Part shown: piece by piece, positions 29,622-39,900 of the stretch
Layout: the number at the start of each line of letters is the position of its first letter
Numbering within the stretch: position 1 is the stretch's first letter
DNA from: Lachnospiraceae bacterium
GTDB lineage: Bacteria; Bacillota; Clostridia; Lachnospirales; Lachnospiraceae
Assembly: GCA_016283575.1 (NCBI GenBank)
Contig: JAEEND010000007.1
Coordinates: 310,001 to 374,000, forward strand
Length of the DNA stretch: 64,000 bases
Direction of reading: 5' to 3'
The notes under the pieces: model-generated
Seen by the model: the letters and a program-made list of their open reading frames with translations, nothing else
The model's database searches: none
What the model was told of the DNA's origin: nothing
Position numbers and translations under genes: made by a program

Positions 29622-31298
29622 TTAATATCCTTCCACATAATAATAATCATAGAGTAAACCTGCATTTCTTCCCCAGGGCCTGTAAGAGACAACCGGCGCA
29701 ACATCCTTAAAGATGATCCATTCATTATGATCAAACCAGTTTGCATAAACAGGGCTGAAATAACAATAAACGGTTTCGTCGTCATTCATTTTTGAAAAAG
29801 CCTCATCCCGGGATGAGATAAGCTTTATGTTGCGGTTATCTTTAAGAGAGAGGGTCCAAAGAGCATTTTCCAACACACTTATATGATATTTTGGAGCGTA
29901 AATATAAATATCTCCCGTATCCTTACATGTTTTATCAAGTCTTGTAAGAATTTCTTTTCCCGTGACGCCGTAATAATCCATTTCATATCTTGTCGGAACG
30001 CTTCTTCCGGCAAAAAGATTAAAATACATGCTGCCGCCGACACCAAAGGTAAGATTTCCGATGTAATAAAAGAGAGTACACAGAAAAAGTATGGATAAGC
30101 ATGTTTTATTTAATATGGAATGTTCTTTAATATAAGGATAAAAATAATCAAGCCCGATGATGCATACAGTAATTAAGAATCCGTGTATAAAATAAAAATG
30201 CCGCCAGCCGTTATATAAAACAGAGTGACCAAGCATCACCGAAAGCATGGGAATGAGCACGCATATAAGATAGAAAATGCCGTAATTAAGCTTAAGGCTG
30301 TTTCTTTTTATTTTAAAAAGCATAAGGGCGAGAGAAACCATTCCGGACAAAAAAAGAAAAATGGTAACGGGAGGAGTGGTTATTAATATGTACTTAGGAA
30401 GGTAATACCAGGGTAAGCTTTCGATTTTCCAGTCATATATATGACCTGAAAAAAGCTGGGGCGCCCACCATCCGTCGAAATGAGCGCTTCGTAATAAGCT
30501 ATAGGAAATCTGATCCACAAGATGGAGCTTCCTGTCATAGAAACAGGCGGGTGTAATAAGAACATATATAAAAAGGGTTCCCAGTGCGGCTGTGAGCCCC
30601 CGCAGGAAATTAATAAGATTAAGGCGCTTTAATACTGCTTTTCTGTAAATATAAAATGCTCCAAAGAGGGCAAGAAACAGGAAACCTATCGATCTTGTAT
30701 TACATAAGAAACCGCCTGATACGGCAAATAAAATAACGGAGATAAAATCTTCGTCTTCATTCATCCTAAGCCCAAAATACATAAGCGCCGCAAGGATGGT
30801 GAGGAAAACTATGTCCTTACTGTTATGAAGACCGTCCGCAAAGAATCTTGGAGAGAGAAAATACAAAGTAACTCCGATAATGGATATGAGATTACTATCG
30901 GTAAGCTTTCGTAATAAAAGATAAATAAAGACTGTACCTATAAAAAAGAGGAAATAAATATAACCATGCCATATAAGCCCGTAAGCATAGGGCGAGATAT
31001 TATTTTCGTTTATTAAAACAGGTAAAAAAGGATACATCACCGAAACACCATGATCCCTGTCAGGTGAAAGATGTATTGATGTAAAAAAATTTCCCTGAAA
31101 AATATGATCGTCGGAAGAAAGAGATCCCGGATTTAAGATCTCACGGTATTCAAGATAATTCATAAAAAGAATCGCCTGCTCACTCTTAGTATCAAAATTC
31201 TCCGGATAAAGAGGAAGGTGTAATGATCCTGAAAGAAACAAAACCGTAAACAGTAATATGGTAAAATAATTAGTGTGCTTTTTAAAGAAACTCAGCAT
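29622..31298 (-). CDS. membrane glycosyltransferase (GT39/ArnT-like, PMT superfamily)
   Basis: Multiple TM helices; LRKLTDSNLISIIGVTLYFLSPRFFADGLHNSKDIVFLTI. Confidence 0.7.
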   Translation of the reverse strand: MLSFFKKHTNYFTILLFTVLFLSGSLHLPLYPENFDTKSEQAILFMNYLEYREILNPGSLSSDDHIFQGNFFTSIHLSPDRDHGVSVMYPFLPVLINENNISPYAYGLIWHGYIYFLFFIGTVFIYLLLRKLTDSNLISIIGVTLYFLSPRFFADGLHNSKDIVFLTILAALMYFGLRMNEDEDFISVILFAVSGGFLCNTRSIGFLFLALFGAFYIYRKAVLKRLNLINFLRGLTAALGTLFIYVLITPACFYDRKLHLVDQISYSLLRSAHFDGWWAPQLFSGHIYDWKIESLPWYYLPKYILITTPPVTIFLFLSGMVSLALMLFKIKRNSLKLNYGIFYLICVLIPMLSVMLGHSVLYNGWRHFYFIHGFLITVCIIGLDYFYPYIKEHSILNKTCLSILFLCTLFYYIGNLTFGVGGSMYFNLFAGRSVPTRYEMDYYGVTGKEILTRLDKTCKDTGDIYIYAPKYHISVLENALWTLSLKDNRNIKLISSRDEAFSKMNDDETVYCYFSPVYANWFDHNEWIIFKDVAPVVSYRPWGRNAGLLYDYYYVEGY

Positions 31299-31413
31299 GG
31301 CGATTTCCCCTGATAATATTGGCTTTTCATAATAAAAGGTAATGCATATAGATTATTTTTCCCTTAATTTAAAGTCTATCAGCCGTGAATACCTTCTGCA
31401 AGATAAAACACAA

Positions 31414-31428
31414 TGTGACATAGTCACA
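31414..31428. promoter_or_regulatory. Crp/Fnr-type palindrome upstream of the CoA-disulfide reductase gene
   Basis: TGTGACATAGTCACA, perfect 6-bp arms. Confidence 0.5.
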
Positions 31429-31507
31429 TACAAAAGAAGAATCAGCTGATAGAATTTCGGCGATAACGAAAAACAGAAACTGCTGGATCAGATAAGAAAG
31501 GATTTAT

Positions 31508-33211
31508 ATGAGTAAAACAGTGATTATTGGCGGAGTGGCAGGTGGTGCTTCCGCAGCGGCAAGATTAAGACGTCTTGACGAAACAATGGAAATCATAATC
31601 TTAGAGCGTGGTGATTATATTTCCTATGCTAATTGCGGGCTTCCTTATTATATAGGAGATGTAATAAAGGATAGAAGCGATCTGCTTCTTCAGTCACCTA
31701 AGATGATGAAGAACCGCTTTAATATTGAAGTGCGTGTAAATAATGAGGTTACGGGAATAAATCCTTCAGAGCATAAAGTTACGGTTAAAGATAAAGAAGG
31801 AAAAGTCTATGAAGAAAGCTATGACGATCTGATAATAGCTACAGGTTCTTCACCCATTGTGCCTCCCATACCGGGAATCAACAGTGAAAGGATCCATACT
31901 CTTTGGACTGTTAATGATACAGATAAGATCAGAGGCCTGGTGGATGATGAAAAGCCTGAAAGCGCTGCAGTTGTAGGCGGTGGCTTCATCGGTCTTGAAA
32001 TGGCTGAAAATCTTGCGGAGCGAGGAATCAAGGTAACACTTATAGAAGGTCAGAACCAGGTAATGGCACCTCTTGATCCTGAAATGGCATCCATCCTTCA
32101 TGACAGCATCAAAAAGAACGGCGTCGAATTAAGGCTCGGTGAGGCAGTAAGCAGCTTCGAGGATACCGAAAAGGGTGTCAGGGTTACTCTCGCAGACGGA
32201 AGTCATGTCGAAGCAGAAATGGTGATCCTTTCAATCGGAGTTCGCCCCAACAGTGCCATTGCAAAAGAAGCCGGAATTGAAATAAATAAGCGTGGCGGAA
32301 TTGTTACGGATGAAAAGCTCCATACATCAGAAAAAGATATCTGGGCTGTAGGTGATGTAATAGAAGTAAATCACTTTGTTTCAGGCGTAAAGACAATGAT
32401 CCCTCTTGCAGGTCCTGCCAACAAACAGGGCAGAATGGTTGCCGATAATATCGTTGCTGAAAGAACAGGTTCTTTTGTAAAAGAATATAAAGGTACCATG
32501 GGAACGTCCGTTGCCAAGGTATTTAACTGCGCGGCAGCAGCCGTCGGCCTTAACGAAAAAGCATTGATCGCAGAAGGTAAGGTTAAGAATAAAGACTACT
32601 ACGCATTTTCAATCCTTCAGAAGGATCATGCAGGATATTATCCCGGCGCAACATTCCTGTTCTTAAAACTCATTTTTGCAATTGACGGAACTATTCTCGG
32701 AGCTCAGGTTGTAGGAACCAAAGGCGCCGACAAGAGAATCGACATAATCGCAACTGCCATCAGATTCGGAGCCAAGGCCTGGGACTTAAAGGATCTGGAG
32801 CTTGCTTATGCGCCTCCCTTTGCATCCGCAAAGGACCCTGTAAACATGCTGGGCTTTGTGGCTGAAAATATAAGGGACGGCCTTGTAACATTCAGAAATG
32901 TAAGTGAGATCGAAGCTTCCTCCGGGGATTCCGTTATAGTACTTGATGTGCGTGAACAGTCGGAGCGTGATGTATGGGCTCCCGAAGGATCCATGCATAT
33001 CCCCTTTGGACAGGTAAGAGACAGACTTTCAGAGCTTCCTAAGGATAAAGAGATCTGCGTATCCTGCGCCATCGGCGTAAGAGCATATAATGTAGCAAGA
33101 ATATTAAAGCAGCACGGCTTTGAAAAGGTATCGGTTCTTGAAGGCGGCGCAACATTCTTACGCACCTATCTTGGAAGCGGAAGTAAGGAAAAGCCCTGTA
33201 AGTTCGAATAG
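31508..33211 (+). CDS. CoA-disulfide reductase/NADH oxidase-like FAD enzyme with C-terminal rhodanese domain
   Basis: VIIGGVAGGASAAARLRRLDE, YISYANCGLPYYIGDVI; C-terminal rhodanese CVSCAIGVRAYNVARIL. Confidence 0.93.
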   Translation: MSKTVIIGGVAGGASAAARLRRLDETMEIIILERGDYISYANCGLPYYIGDVIKDRSDLLLQSPKMMKNRFNIEVRVNNEVTGINPSEHKVTVKDKEGKVYEESYDDLIIATGSSPIVPPIPGINSERIHTLWTVNDTDKIRGLVDDEKPESAAVVGGGFIGLEMAENLAERGIKVTLIEGQNQVMAPLDPEMASILHDSIKKNGVELRLGEAVSSFEDTEKGVRVTLADGSHVEAEMVILSIGVRPNSAIAKEAGIEINKRGGIVTDEKLHTSEKDIWAVGDVIEVNHFVSGVKTMIPLAGPANKQGRMVADNIVAERTGSFVKEYKGTMGTSVAKVFNCAAAAVGLNEKALIAEGKVKNKDYYAFSILQKDHAGYYPGATFLFLKLIFAIDGTILGAQVVGTKGADKRIDIIATAIRFGAKAWDLKDLELAYAPPFASAKDPVNMLGFVAENIRDGLVTFRNVSEIEASSGDSVIVLDVREQSERDVWAPEGSMHIPFGQVRDRLSELPKDKEICVSCAIGVRAYNVARILKQHGFEKVSVLEGGATFLRTYLGSGSKEKPCKFE

Positions 33212-33212
33212 A

Positions 33213-33287
33213 CCTAGGGGACGGGGTTCCTGGTCCAAAAAGCCCCAATTGGCCCTAGGGGACGGGGTTCCTGGTCCAAAAAGCCCC
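33213..33287. repeat. two copies of a REP-like element
   Basis: CCTAGGGGACGGGGTTCCTGGTCCAAAAAGCCCC at 33213-33246 and 33254-33287. Confidence 0.9.
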
Positions 33288-33333
33288 ACCCCCCCAAAAA
33301 GCCCAAGGGACAGAATTAACAAACCGAAATGGA

Positions 33334-33990
33334 GTGGCTATGGTTGTTTCCGATTTTTTCCCCATGTGGGATACGTTAACAAAAGAAGAACAGGATCAGC
33401 TTACCGCCAATACACTTCTTAAAAAGAAGGAAGCGGGAAGGCTTATTCATGACAGCGGTGAAGACTGTGAGGGGCTTATCCTGGTAATTTCAGGGCAGCT
33501 CCGGGCCTATGTTACTTCACCGGAAGGAAAAGAAGTAACACTTTACCGTGTACTTCCGGGAGAGATCTGCCTTTTCAGCGCTTCGTGCATTCTCAAAAAT
33601 GTGAAAATGGATATTACGGTCCGCGCGGAAAAAGAAACTGTATATTATCTTATCCCCGCACATCATTATAAGAATCTCACGGAGCATTCCGCCAAAATAG
33701 CCCGGTACACAAATGAGATCCTTTCTACGAGATTTTCGGATGTCATGTGGCTTTTGGAACAGATTATGTGGCAGAGCATGGATAAAAGGATAGCCGCCTT
33801 TCTTTTGGAAGAAATAAAGTTAGAAGGAACAAACGAACTTACCATAACCCATGAAAAGATCGCATCGCATCTTGGTACTGCGAGGGAAGTGGTAACAAGG
33901 ATCTTAAAATACTTCCAGGAAGAAGGCCTGGTAGAACTAAACCGAGGCATGGTCACCGTAAAATCCCCCTCCGCCCTCCCCCGGCCCTAG
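33334..33990 (+). CDS. Crp/Fnr family transcriptional regulator
   Basis: cNMP-binding fold plus ELTITHEKIASHLGTAREVVTRILKYFQEEGLVELNRG HTH. Confidence 0.92.
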   Translation: MAMVVSDFFPMWDTLTKEEQDQLTANTLLKKKEAGRLIHDSGEDCEGLILVISGQLRAYVTSPEGKEVTLYRVLPGEICLFSASCILKNVKMDITVRAEKETVYYLIPAHHYKNLTEHSAKIARYTNEILSTRFSDVMWLLEQIMWQSMDKRIAAFLLEEIKLEGTNELTITHEKIASHLGTAREVVTRILKYFQEEGLVELNRGMVTVKSPSALPRP

Positions 33991-34060
33991 GGGACGGGGT
34001 TCCTGGTCCAAAAACATCCGACTGGCCCTAGGGGACGGGGTTCCTGGTCCAAAAAGCCCC
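33986..34060. repeat. two further copies of the same REP-like element
   Basis: CCTAGGGGACGGGGTTCCTGGTCCAAAAA at 33986-34014 and the full copy at 34027-34060; the first overlaps the stop codon of the crp/fnr gene. Confidence 0.9.
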
Positions 34061-34107
34061 AACCAAGCTCCCAACCAAACACCCCACAACCAAACAAGGA
34101 GATAGAT

Positions 34108-34428
34108 ATGAGTATTTTTGATTTTTTCAGAGGCCCCGATATCAATCAGGGCGTCAATATGTATAAAGACACAGAGAATGCGGTTTTGATCGATGTACGT
34201 GAGAAGGATGAATATGCAGAAGGTCACATCCCGGGGAGCATCAACATTCCCCTTTCACAGATCAATTTAATTAAAAATCGCGTGCCGAACTTAGACACAC
34301 CCCTTTTCATATATTGCCTAAGCGGCGGAAGAAGCGCCAACGCTACTTCCATAATTACCGGAATGGGTTATAATGCAGTAAATAACATCGGCGGTATTTC
34401 ATCATACGGAGGAATGCTTGAGAGATAA
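34108..34428 (+). CDS. single-domain rhodanese
   Basis: ENAVLIDVREKDEYAEGHIPGSINIPLSQI, IYCLSGGRSANATSII. Confidence 0.92.
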   Translation: MSIFDFFRGPDINQGVNMYKDTENAVLIDVREKDEYAEGHIPGSINIPLSQINLIKNRVPNLDTPLFIYCLSGGRSANATSIITGMGYNAVNNIGGISSYGGMLER

Positions 34429-34461
34429 ATACAGCTTAAGTAATCATTGGTGGAAACAGAT

Positions 34462-34489
34462 AAGAGCCTTTTATAAGGCTCTTTTTTGT
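34462..34489 (+). terminator. intrinsic terminator
   Basis: AAGAGCCTTttatAAGGCTCTTTTTT. Confidence 0.85.
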
Positions 34490-34514
34490 GCAAAAAATTT
34501 TTTACAAGAGAGTG

Positions 34515-34593
34515 TTGACATCCTACGACAGACGTAGTATATTTACTTCAACAGATGAAGTACTCCATCTATCGTAGTATGACAGTCGAAGTA
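34515..34593 (+). promoter_or_regulatory. promoter with three-repeat operator upstream of padR
   Basis: TTGACA - 17 bp - TATATT; repeats CGACAGACGTAGTA, CAACAGATGAAGTA, TGACAGTCGAAGTA at 34526, 34549, 34580. Confidence 0.65.
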
Positions 34594-34654
34594 ATTCATC
34601 GCGCAACCGGTACCCGCCGCGGAAGGGTACCAAAAAAAGCATAAAGGAGGCTAT

Positions 34655-34996
34655 ATGGTTGAGATCAGCAGTGATGTAATCAGAGGCTACAACGATACCA
34701 TGATTCTAAGCATTCTTTTGAAGGAACCGTCCTATGGATATGAAATCTCGAAGCAGATTAAGACCATCACGGATGAAAAATACATTATAAAAGAAACAAC
34801 ACTGTATTCAGCTTTCACCAGAATGGAGAAAAACGGATTCATAGAATCATTTGTGGCCGAACAGGATCCGGAAGGAAACAGCAAGAAGCGTACCTATTAT
34901 CGCATTACCGATAAGGGACGTGAGTATTACGAAAGCAAGTGTGAAGAATGGGAATTAACCAAAGATGTGGTTGAGAAGTTTATTCAACTGAGATAA
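34655..34996 (+). CDS. PadR family transcriptional regulator
   Basis: MILSILLKEPSYGYEISKQI...ETTLYSAFTRMEKNGFIES. Confidence 0.93.
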   Translation: MVEISSDVIRGYNDTMILSILLKEPSYGYEISKQIKTITDEKYIIKETTLYSAFTRMEKNGFIESFVAEQDPEGNSKKRTYYRITDKGREYYESKCEEWELTKDVVEKFIQLR

Positions 34997-35014
34997 CTTT
35001 GTGAGGAGAAAAGA

Positions 35015-35977
35015 ATGGAAACTATAAAAAATTATTTGGAAGCAATGTTTGCAAATCTTCCCAATACCGCAGAAGTTAAAAAGGCAAAAGCAGAGCTTTT
35101 AAACATGATGGAAGATAAATACAACGAGCTTATTTCTGAAGGACAGAGCGAAAACAGTGCAGTCGGCACCGTTATTTCCGAATTCGGAAACCTTGATGAG
35201 CTTGCGGAAGATCTGGGACTTACCAAGGAAGTTGAAGAGACAAGAGAAAGAGAAGCAAAAGTAAGCCGCAGATTCCTTCGTAACGAAGAAGTACTTGACT
35301 ATTTAAATGACAAAAGAAACTCCGGTATGATGATCGGTATCGGCGTAATGCTCTGCATCATAAGCGTGTGCTTCCCGATACTCGGATCCTTAGTTTTCCA
35401 CGAAGGCGCTGAAATTTACAGCGTTGCAGGAATGTTTATATGTATAGGCGTTGCCATTGCATTGTTCGTATTTAACGGGATCAGGCTCTCCGAGTGGAGC
35501 TTTCTTGAAAAAGAACCCTGCCAGGTGGATATGCAGACCGCTCAGCAGGTCAGAGAAAAAAGAAAGACCTTTAAGACGACATACGCATTAATGATAGCCT
35601 TAGGCGTAATGCTCTGCGCAATGTGCTGGCTGCCCATAGCCGTAATGCAGACGGAAATATATGTGAGTTCCATTTTTGTAATGGTAGGTATCGGTGTGTT
35701 TCTTTTTATCTACAGCAATTCCGTAATGGATAGCTATGACACGATACTGAAATTGAATGATTCTGAAACCATAAGCGGTAATTACGGAAAGGAGAATGAA
35801 ATGGAATACATCAATAAGCCTGCTCAGGCGATGATGGAAGTATATTGGCCCACGATCGTGTGCCTGTATTTAATAATCAGTTTTATTACCTTTGAATGGG
35901 GGATCACATGGATTATCTGGCCCATAGCGGGTATCTTAAATAAGATTTTAAGAATCGCACTTACAAAGGAGGCATAA
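35015..35977 (+). CDS. HAAS/permease-prefix-domain membrane protein
   Basis: IKNYLEAMFANLPNTAEVKKAKAELLNMMEDKYNELISEGQSENSAVGTVISEFGNLDEL; TM helices; next to padR. Confidence 0.85.
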   Translation: METIKNYLEAMFANLPNTAEVKKAKAELLNMMEDKYNELISEGQSENSAVGTVISEFGNLDELAEDLGLTKEVEETREREAKVSRRFLRNEEVLDYLNDKRNSGMMIGIGVMLCIISVCFPILGSLVFHEGAEIYSVAGMFICIGVAIALFVFNGIRLSEWSFLEKEPCQVDMQTAQQVREKRKTFKTTYALMIALGVMLCAMCWLPIAVMQTEIYVSSIFVMVGIGVFLFIYSNSVMDSYDTILKLNDSETISGNYGKENEMEYINKPAQAMMEVYWPTIVCLYLIISFITFEWGITWIIWPIAGILNKILRIALTKEA

Positions 35978-35980
35978 AAC

Positions 35981-36775
35981 ATGGGAAAGAATTTCAGCAA
36001 AATATACCAGCTTATCCTTTGGACCATAACATTAATTGTAATGGTGGTCGGACTTTTCTATCATGTAGCCCACTTTAACTTAGGATTCATTCATATAGGA
36101 AAGATCAATGCAAGAGGGAACATGCAGGAAATTAATTATAATGCCGATGTGATCGATACATTGGATGTTGAGATGGAAGCCGCAGACTTCCGTGTGGAAT
36201 ACGGTTCCGTGCTTAGGATTCAGCATAACTTCCCCGATGAGTATGCACCGGACATTAAGGTAAAAGGCGGAAGACTAACCATTACCCAGCATTTTGACGG
36301 AGTGAAGGTTAATAATCTTAATGACCTGTGCAGCTTGATAGTGACAGTTCCCAGGGGCACCGAACTTAATTTATTAAAGCTCAGGATGAATGCCGGAGAT
36401 ATCGATATTGAGGATATTGAGGGGGACAAGCTTGATATCAAAGCCAATGCCGGTGACATTGATATTACCGGTACAAAGTTTAATGATACGGTTATTAAAG
36501 CAGATGCCGGCGATATTGATGTAAAAGAATGCAAATTTTCTTCTTTAACGATTGATGCCGAATTAGGGGATATTCTTGTTAAGGATACGGATTTTGATAA
36601 AGCAGATATCAATGTGGAAGCAGGTGACATTGATGTGGAGGGTGATTTTAATTCACTCACCGCTAAATGTGAGCTTGGAGATATTAATATCAAAACAGAC
36701 AATCCCGATTCCAAGAATATCGAAGCTAAGTGTTCTCTCGGCCGTGTAAAAGTAAACGGGAAGAAGATTAATTAA
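35981..36775 (+). CDS. DUF4097 beta-strand repeat protein
   Basis: TM anchor then repeats NAGDIDIEDIEGDKLDIKANAGDIDITGT..ADAGDIDVKECKF. Confidence 0.9.
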   Translation: MGKNFSKIYQLILWTITLIVMVVGLFYHVAHFNLGFIHIGKINARGNMQEINYNADVIDTLDVEMEAADFRVEYGSVLRIQHNFPDEYAPDIKVKGGRLTITQHFDGVKVNNLNDLCSLIVTVPRGTELNLLKLRMNAGDIDIEDIEGDKLDIKANAGDIDITGTKFNDTVIKADAGDIDVKECKFSSLTIDAELGDILVKDTDFDKADINVEAGDIDVEGDFNSLTAKCELGDINIKTDNPDSKNIEAKCSLGRVKVNGKKIN

Positions 36776-36798
36776 TATCGTTATTTTCATAATATAGC

Positions 36799-36834
36799 AA
36801 GAGTTCGAAGGGAATTCCTTCGGACTCTTTTTTT
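36799..36834 (+). terminator. intrinsic terminator
   Basis: AAGAGTTCGAAGG-gaatt-CCTTCGGACTCTTTTTTT. Confidence 0.85.
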
Positions 36835-36986
36835 GTCTGTAATTACGTATTAATTCAAAATATGTCCTCTATTTTGAAGAATAGTGCACCAAAAATCCAT
36901 TGAATTAAAACGTTTTTATTTCTAAAATTAAAGTGTACAATCTCACGGCTTTATTGCCGGTAACAAAAAAGAGAGAGGAGCTATAT

Positions 36987-39900
36987 ATGAAAGGTTGGTT
37001 ACGAAGAATCGGAGCGGCACTACTTGTTTTGATGTTGATCTTCCCCAATATGAAGATTACAGCCAAGGCAGCCCCTGTCGTATCCGGAAGCGATTATACC
37101 ATCGAGTATAATTCTTCTAAAATGCAGCTGAATTGGAATGCGGTATCAGGCGCCAATTCATATTCAATTTACCGCGCACAGTCAAGATATGGAACTTATA
37201 CATATCTTGGGGATGTAAACGGTACATCTTATGTGGATAACAATCCCAACGGACAGAAGTATTCCAACTACTACAGAGTAGTTGCCAAGAATAACGGAGC
37301 CGAGATTTCCACAAAATATATGTCACTTGAAAATTATATCTTTGGTGACAACATGATTTTCTTTGCAAATACCGATAACAGGGCGGATATCAACAATAAG
37401 GTTGCGGATATCTATTCCGAGCAGGAAACTGCCCAGTTCGGAACAGGAAGATATGCCCTTATGTTTAAGCCCGGCGATTATACCAACACCGATGACTTTA
37501 ACGTAGGTTTCTATACACAGATCGCAGGTCTTGGCAAACTTCCCACGGATGTTTCCCTTGCCAATGCCAGCACACCTGCTTTTCTTGAAAACAACAATGC
37601 AACATGTAATTTCTGGAGAGCTATCGAAAATGTAGCCATCAGAGATTTAGATAATAACGCAGACGTTTATTTTGCATTCCAGTGGGCAGTTTCTCAGGCA
37701 GCCCCCGCAAGACGTCTTTATGTAGAAAGAAACGCTGTTTTTGATTGGTGGTATGGATGGGCCAGCGGCGGATATGCAGCAGACTGTATGTTCTTAAAGG
37801 ACGCAGGTTCTTATTCTCAGCAGCAGTATTACATGAGAAATTCCTCCATCGGCGGCAATGCTTACGGCGTTAACTGGAACTTTGTGTTACAGGGCGTTAC
37901 GGGCGGTAATTTAAATACCACTCAGGCGCTTTTAGGCGGAAATGGTACATCCGACTGGGCTTCCGGCGGAAAGACGACTCAGCTTAATAATTCCCCTGTT
38001 ATTAAAGAGAAGCCTTTCCTTTACCTTGATGGGGACGAATACAAGGTATTTGTGCCCGAGCTTCGAAGAAATGCTCGTGGCACAAGCTGGAGCGCAAACA
38101 ACATGGGTCAGGGTACAAGCCTTTCCCTCGATACCTTCTATATTGCAAAAGAAGGTGACAGCGCAGCAACCATCAATGCTCAGTTAGATAGCGGAAAGAA
38201 CGTATTATTTACCCCCGGTATTTATTATGCCGAGGAACCCATCAGAGTTACCAATCCCAACACGGTTGTATTGGGATACGGACTTGCTACCATTATTCCC
38301 AGCAATAATCAGGCAGCAATGTGGGTAGAAGATGAAGACGGAATTGAAGTCGCAGGACTTATTTTCGATGCATCTTCACACTCAACCGTTCTTTTGCAGG
38401 TTGGTAATGAAAATGCAAGCAAGGATCATTCCAACAATCCTATTTTGCTTTCAGACCTTTTCTTCAGAGTTGGCGGCGTATACAGTGGCGTTGCTTCTGC
38501 AGACATGTGTCTTGTAATTAACAGTGATGACGTAATCGGCGATCACTTCTGGATCTGGAGAGCAGACCACGGTGACGGTGTAGGCTGGGATGAGAACGTT
38601 GCTTTAAACGGTCTTGTCGTTAACGGTGACGATGTTACCGTATATGGTCTCTTTAATGAACATTTTGAAGAATATTCAACACTTTGGCTCGGTAACGGCG
38701 GTAAGTGTTACTTCTATCAGTACGAAACACCTTATGACTGTGTAGATCAGAATAAGTGGAAGAGCCATAACGGCACCAAGAACGGTTACGCAGGATACAA
38801 GGTTGGTAATAATGTAAACAGCCACTATGCAGTAGGCTTGGATCTTTACGAAGTATTTATTAATACAAGCGGAGAATGCAGGCTTGATACAGCTGTTGAA
38901 ATACCCAATAAGCCCAACGTAATTGTTGAAAATGCAATGATCAACACCTTCAGTAACACATCTGTTACCGGCGGTATTTTATCAATAGTAAACGGTACGG
39001 GAAGCGGAGAATTACCCGGCGTTATGACTACACCCGGTATCGTAAGTGCCGTAAACGGAGTTACAACAATAAGACCTAACGCTTCAAACGGTGATACTTA
39101 CAGACAGGTTAATTCCATACAGCCCGGAGATGAAAGCTTTAATGGAAAAACCGGTATTGTCTATACCTATGACAAACAGCCCGTTATTCCGGATCCCGAT
39201 CCCGAACTTCCTGTGATTAAACTTACGGGAACGGCTTCTGCTTCATCAAATCTCATGCCTGCAGGAAATGCAGTTGACGGAAACACAGGCACCAGATGGG
39301 AATCAACCCAGGGTGTTGACAATCAGTGGATCATGGTGGATTTAGGCTCTGTTAAAAGCGTAAGCCGTGTATATATTGACTGGGAAACCGCGGCAGGTAA
39401 GGACTATAAGATTCAGACTTCAACAAACGGTACTACATTCACAGATGTAGCTCACATTACAAACGGCACAAGCGGAGAAGACAGAACCATCGACTTTAAT
39501 GCTGTTGATGCCCGTTACGTAAGAGTATACGGAAATACCAGAACCACACAGTACGGTTATTCGATCTTTGAATTGGAAATATACGGAAGCAATAATGCAT
39601 CGGGAAATCCTGAACCCGAACCCGATCCTTCTTTACCGGATCCCGGAATCATCGAAGGAAGCTTCCCCATCACAGCTCCGGCTCACATGAGCGTAAAGGC
39701 GGCAGGTCTTATTGATATAAGCTGGAATGCTCCCGCAGGAGTGGATGTAGCTGACTACACCGTATTTATCAACGGACAGGCAGTTGGCACTACTACAGAT
39801 ACAACCTATGAATACTACACCACCAAGGTACAGTATTTCTCAGTTACGGTAAGAGCTAATCTTACAAACGGATATACCCTTGATTCCGATACCACCAAGT

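Noticed and set aside
29549-29785. N-terminal extension of the DUF4886 ORF
   Set aside because: Family similarity begins at MKTTYILAIGNSFSRD; the extension overlaps the neighbouring gene's 3' end.
33213-34060. Repeated CCTAGGGGACGGGG... units as CRISPR
   Set aside because: Paired short-distance copies with a gene between pairs and no regular spacers or cas genes.
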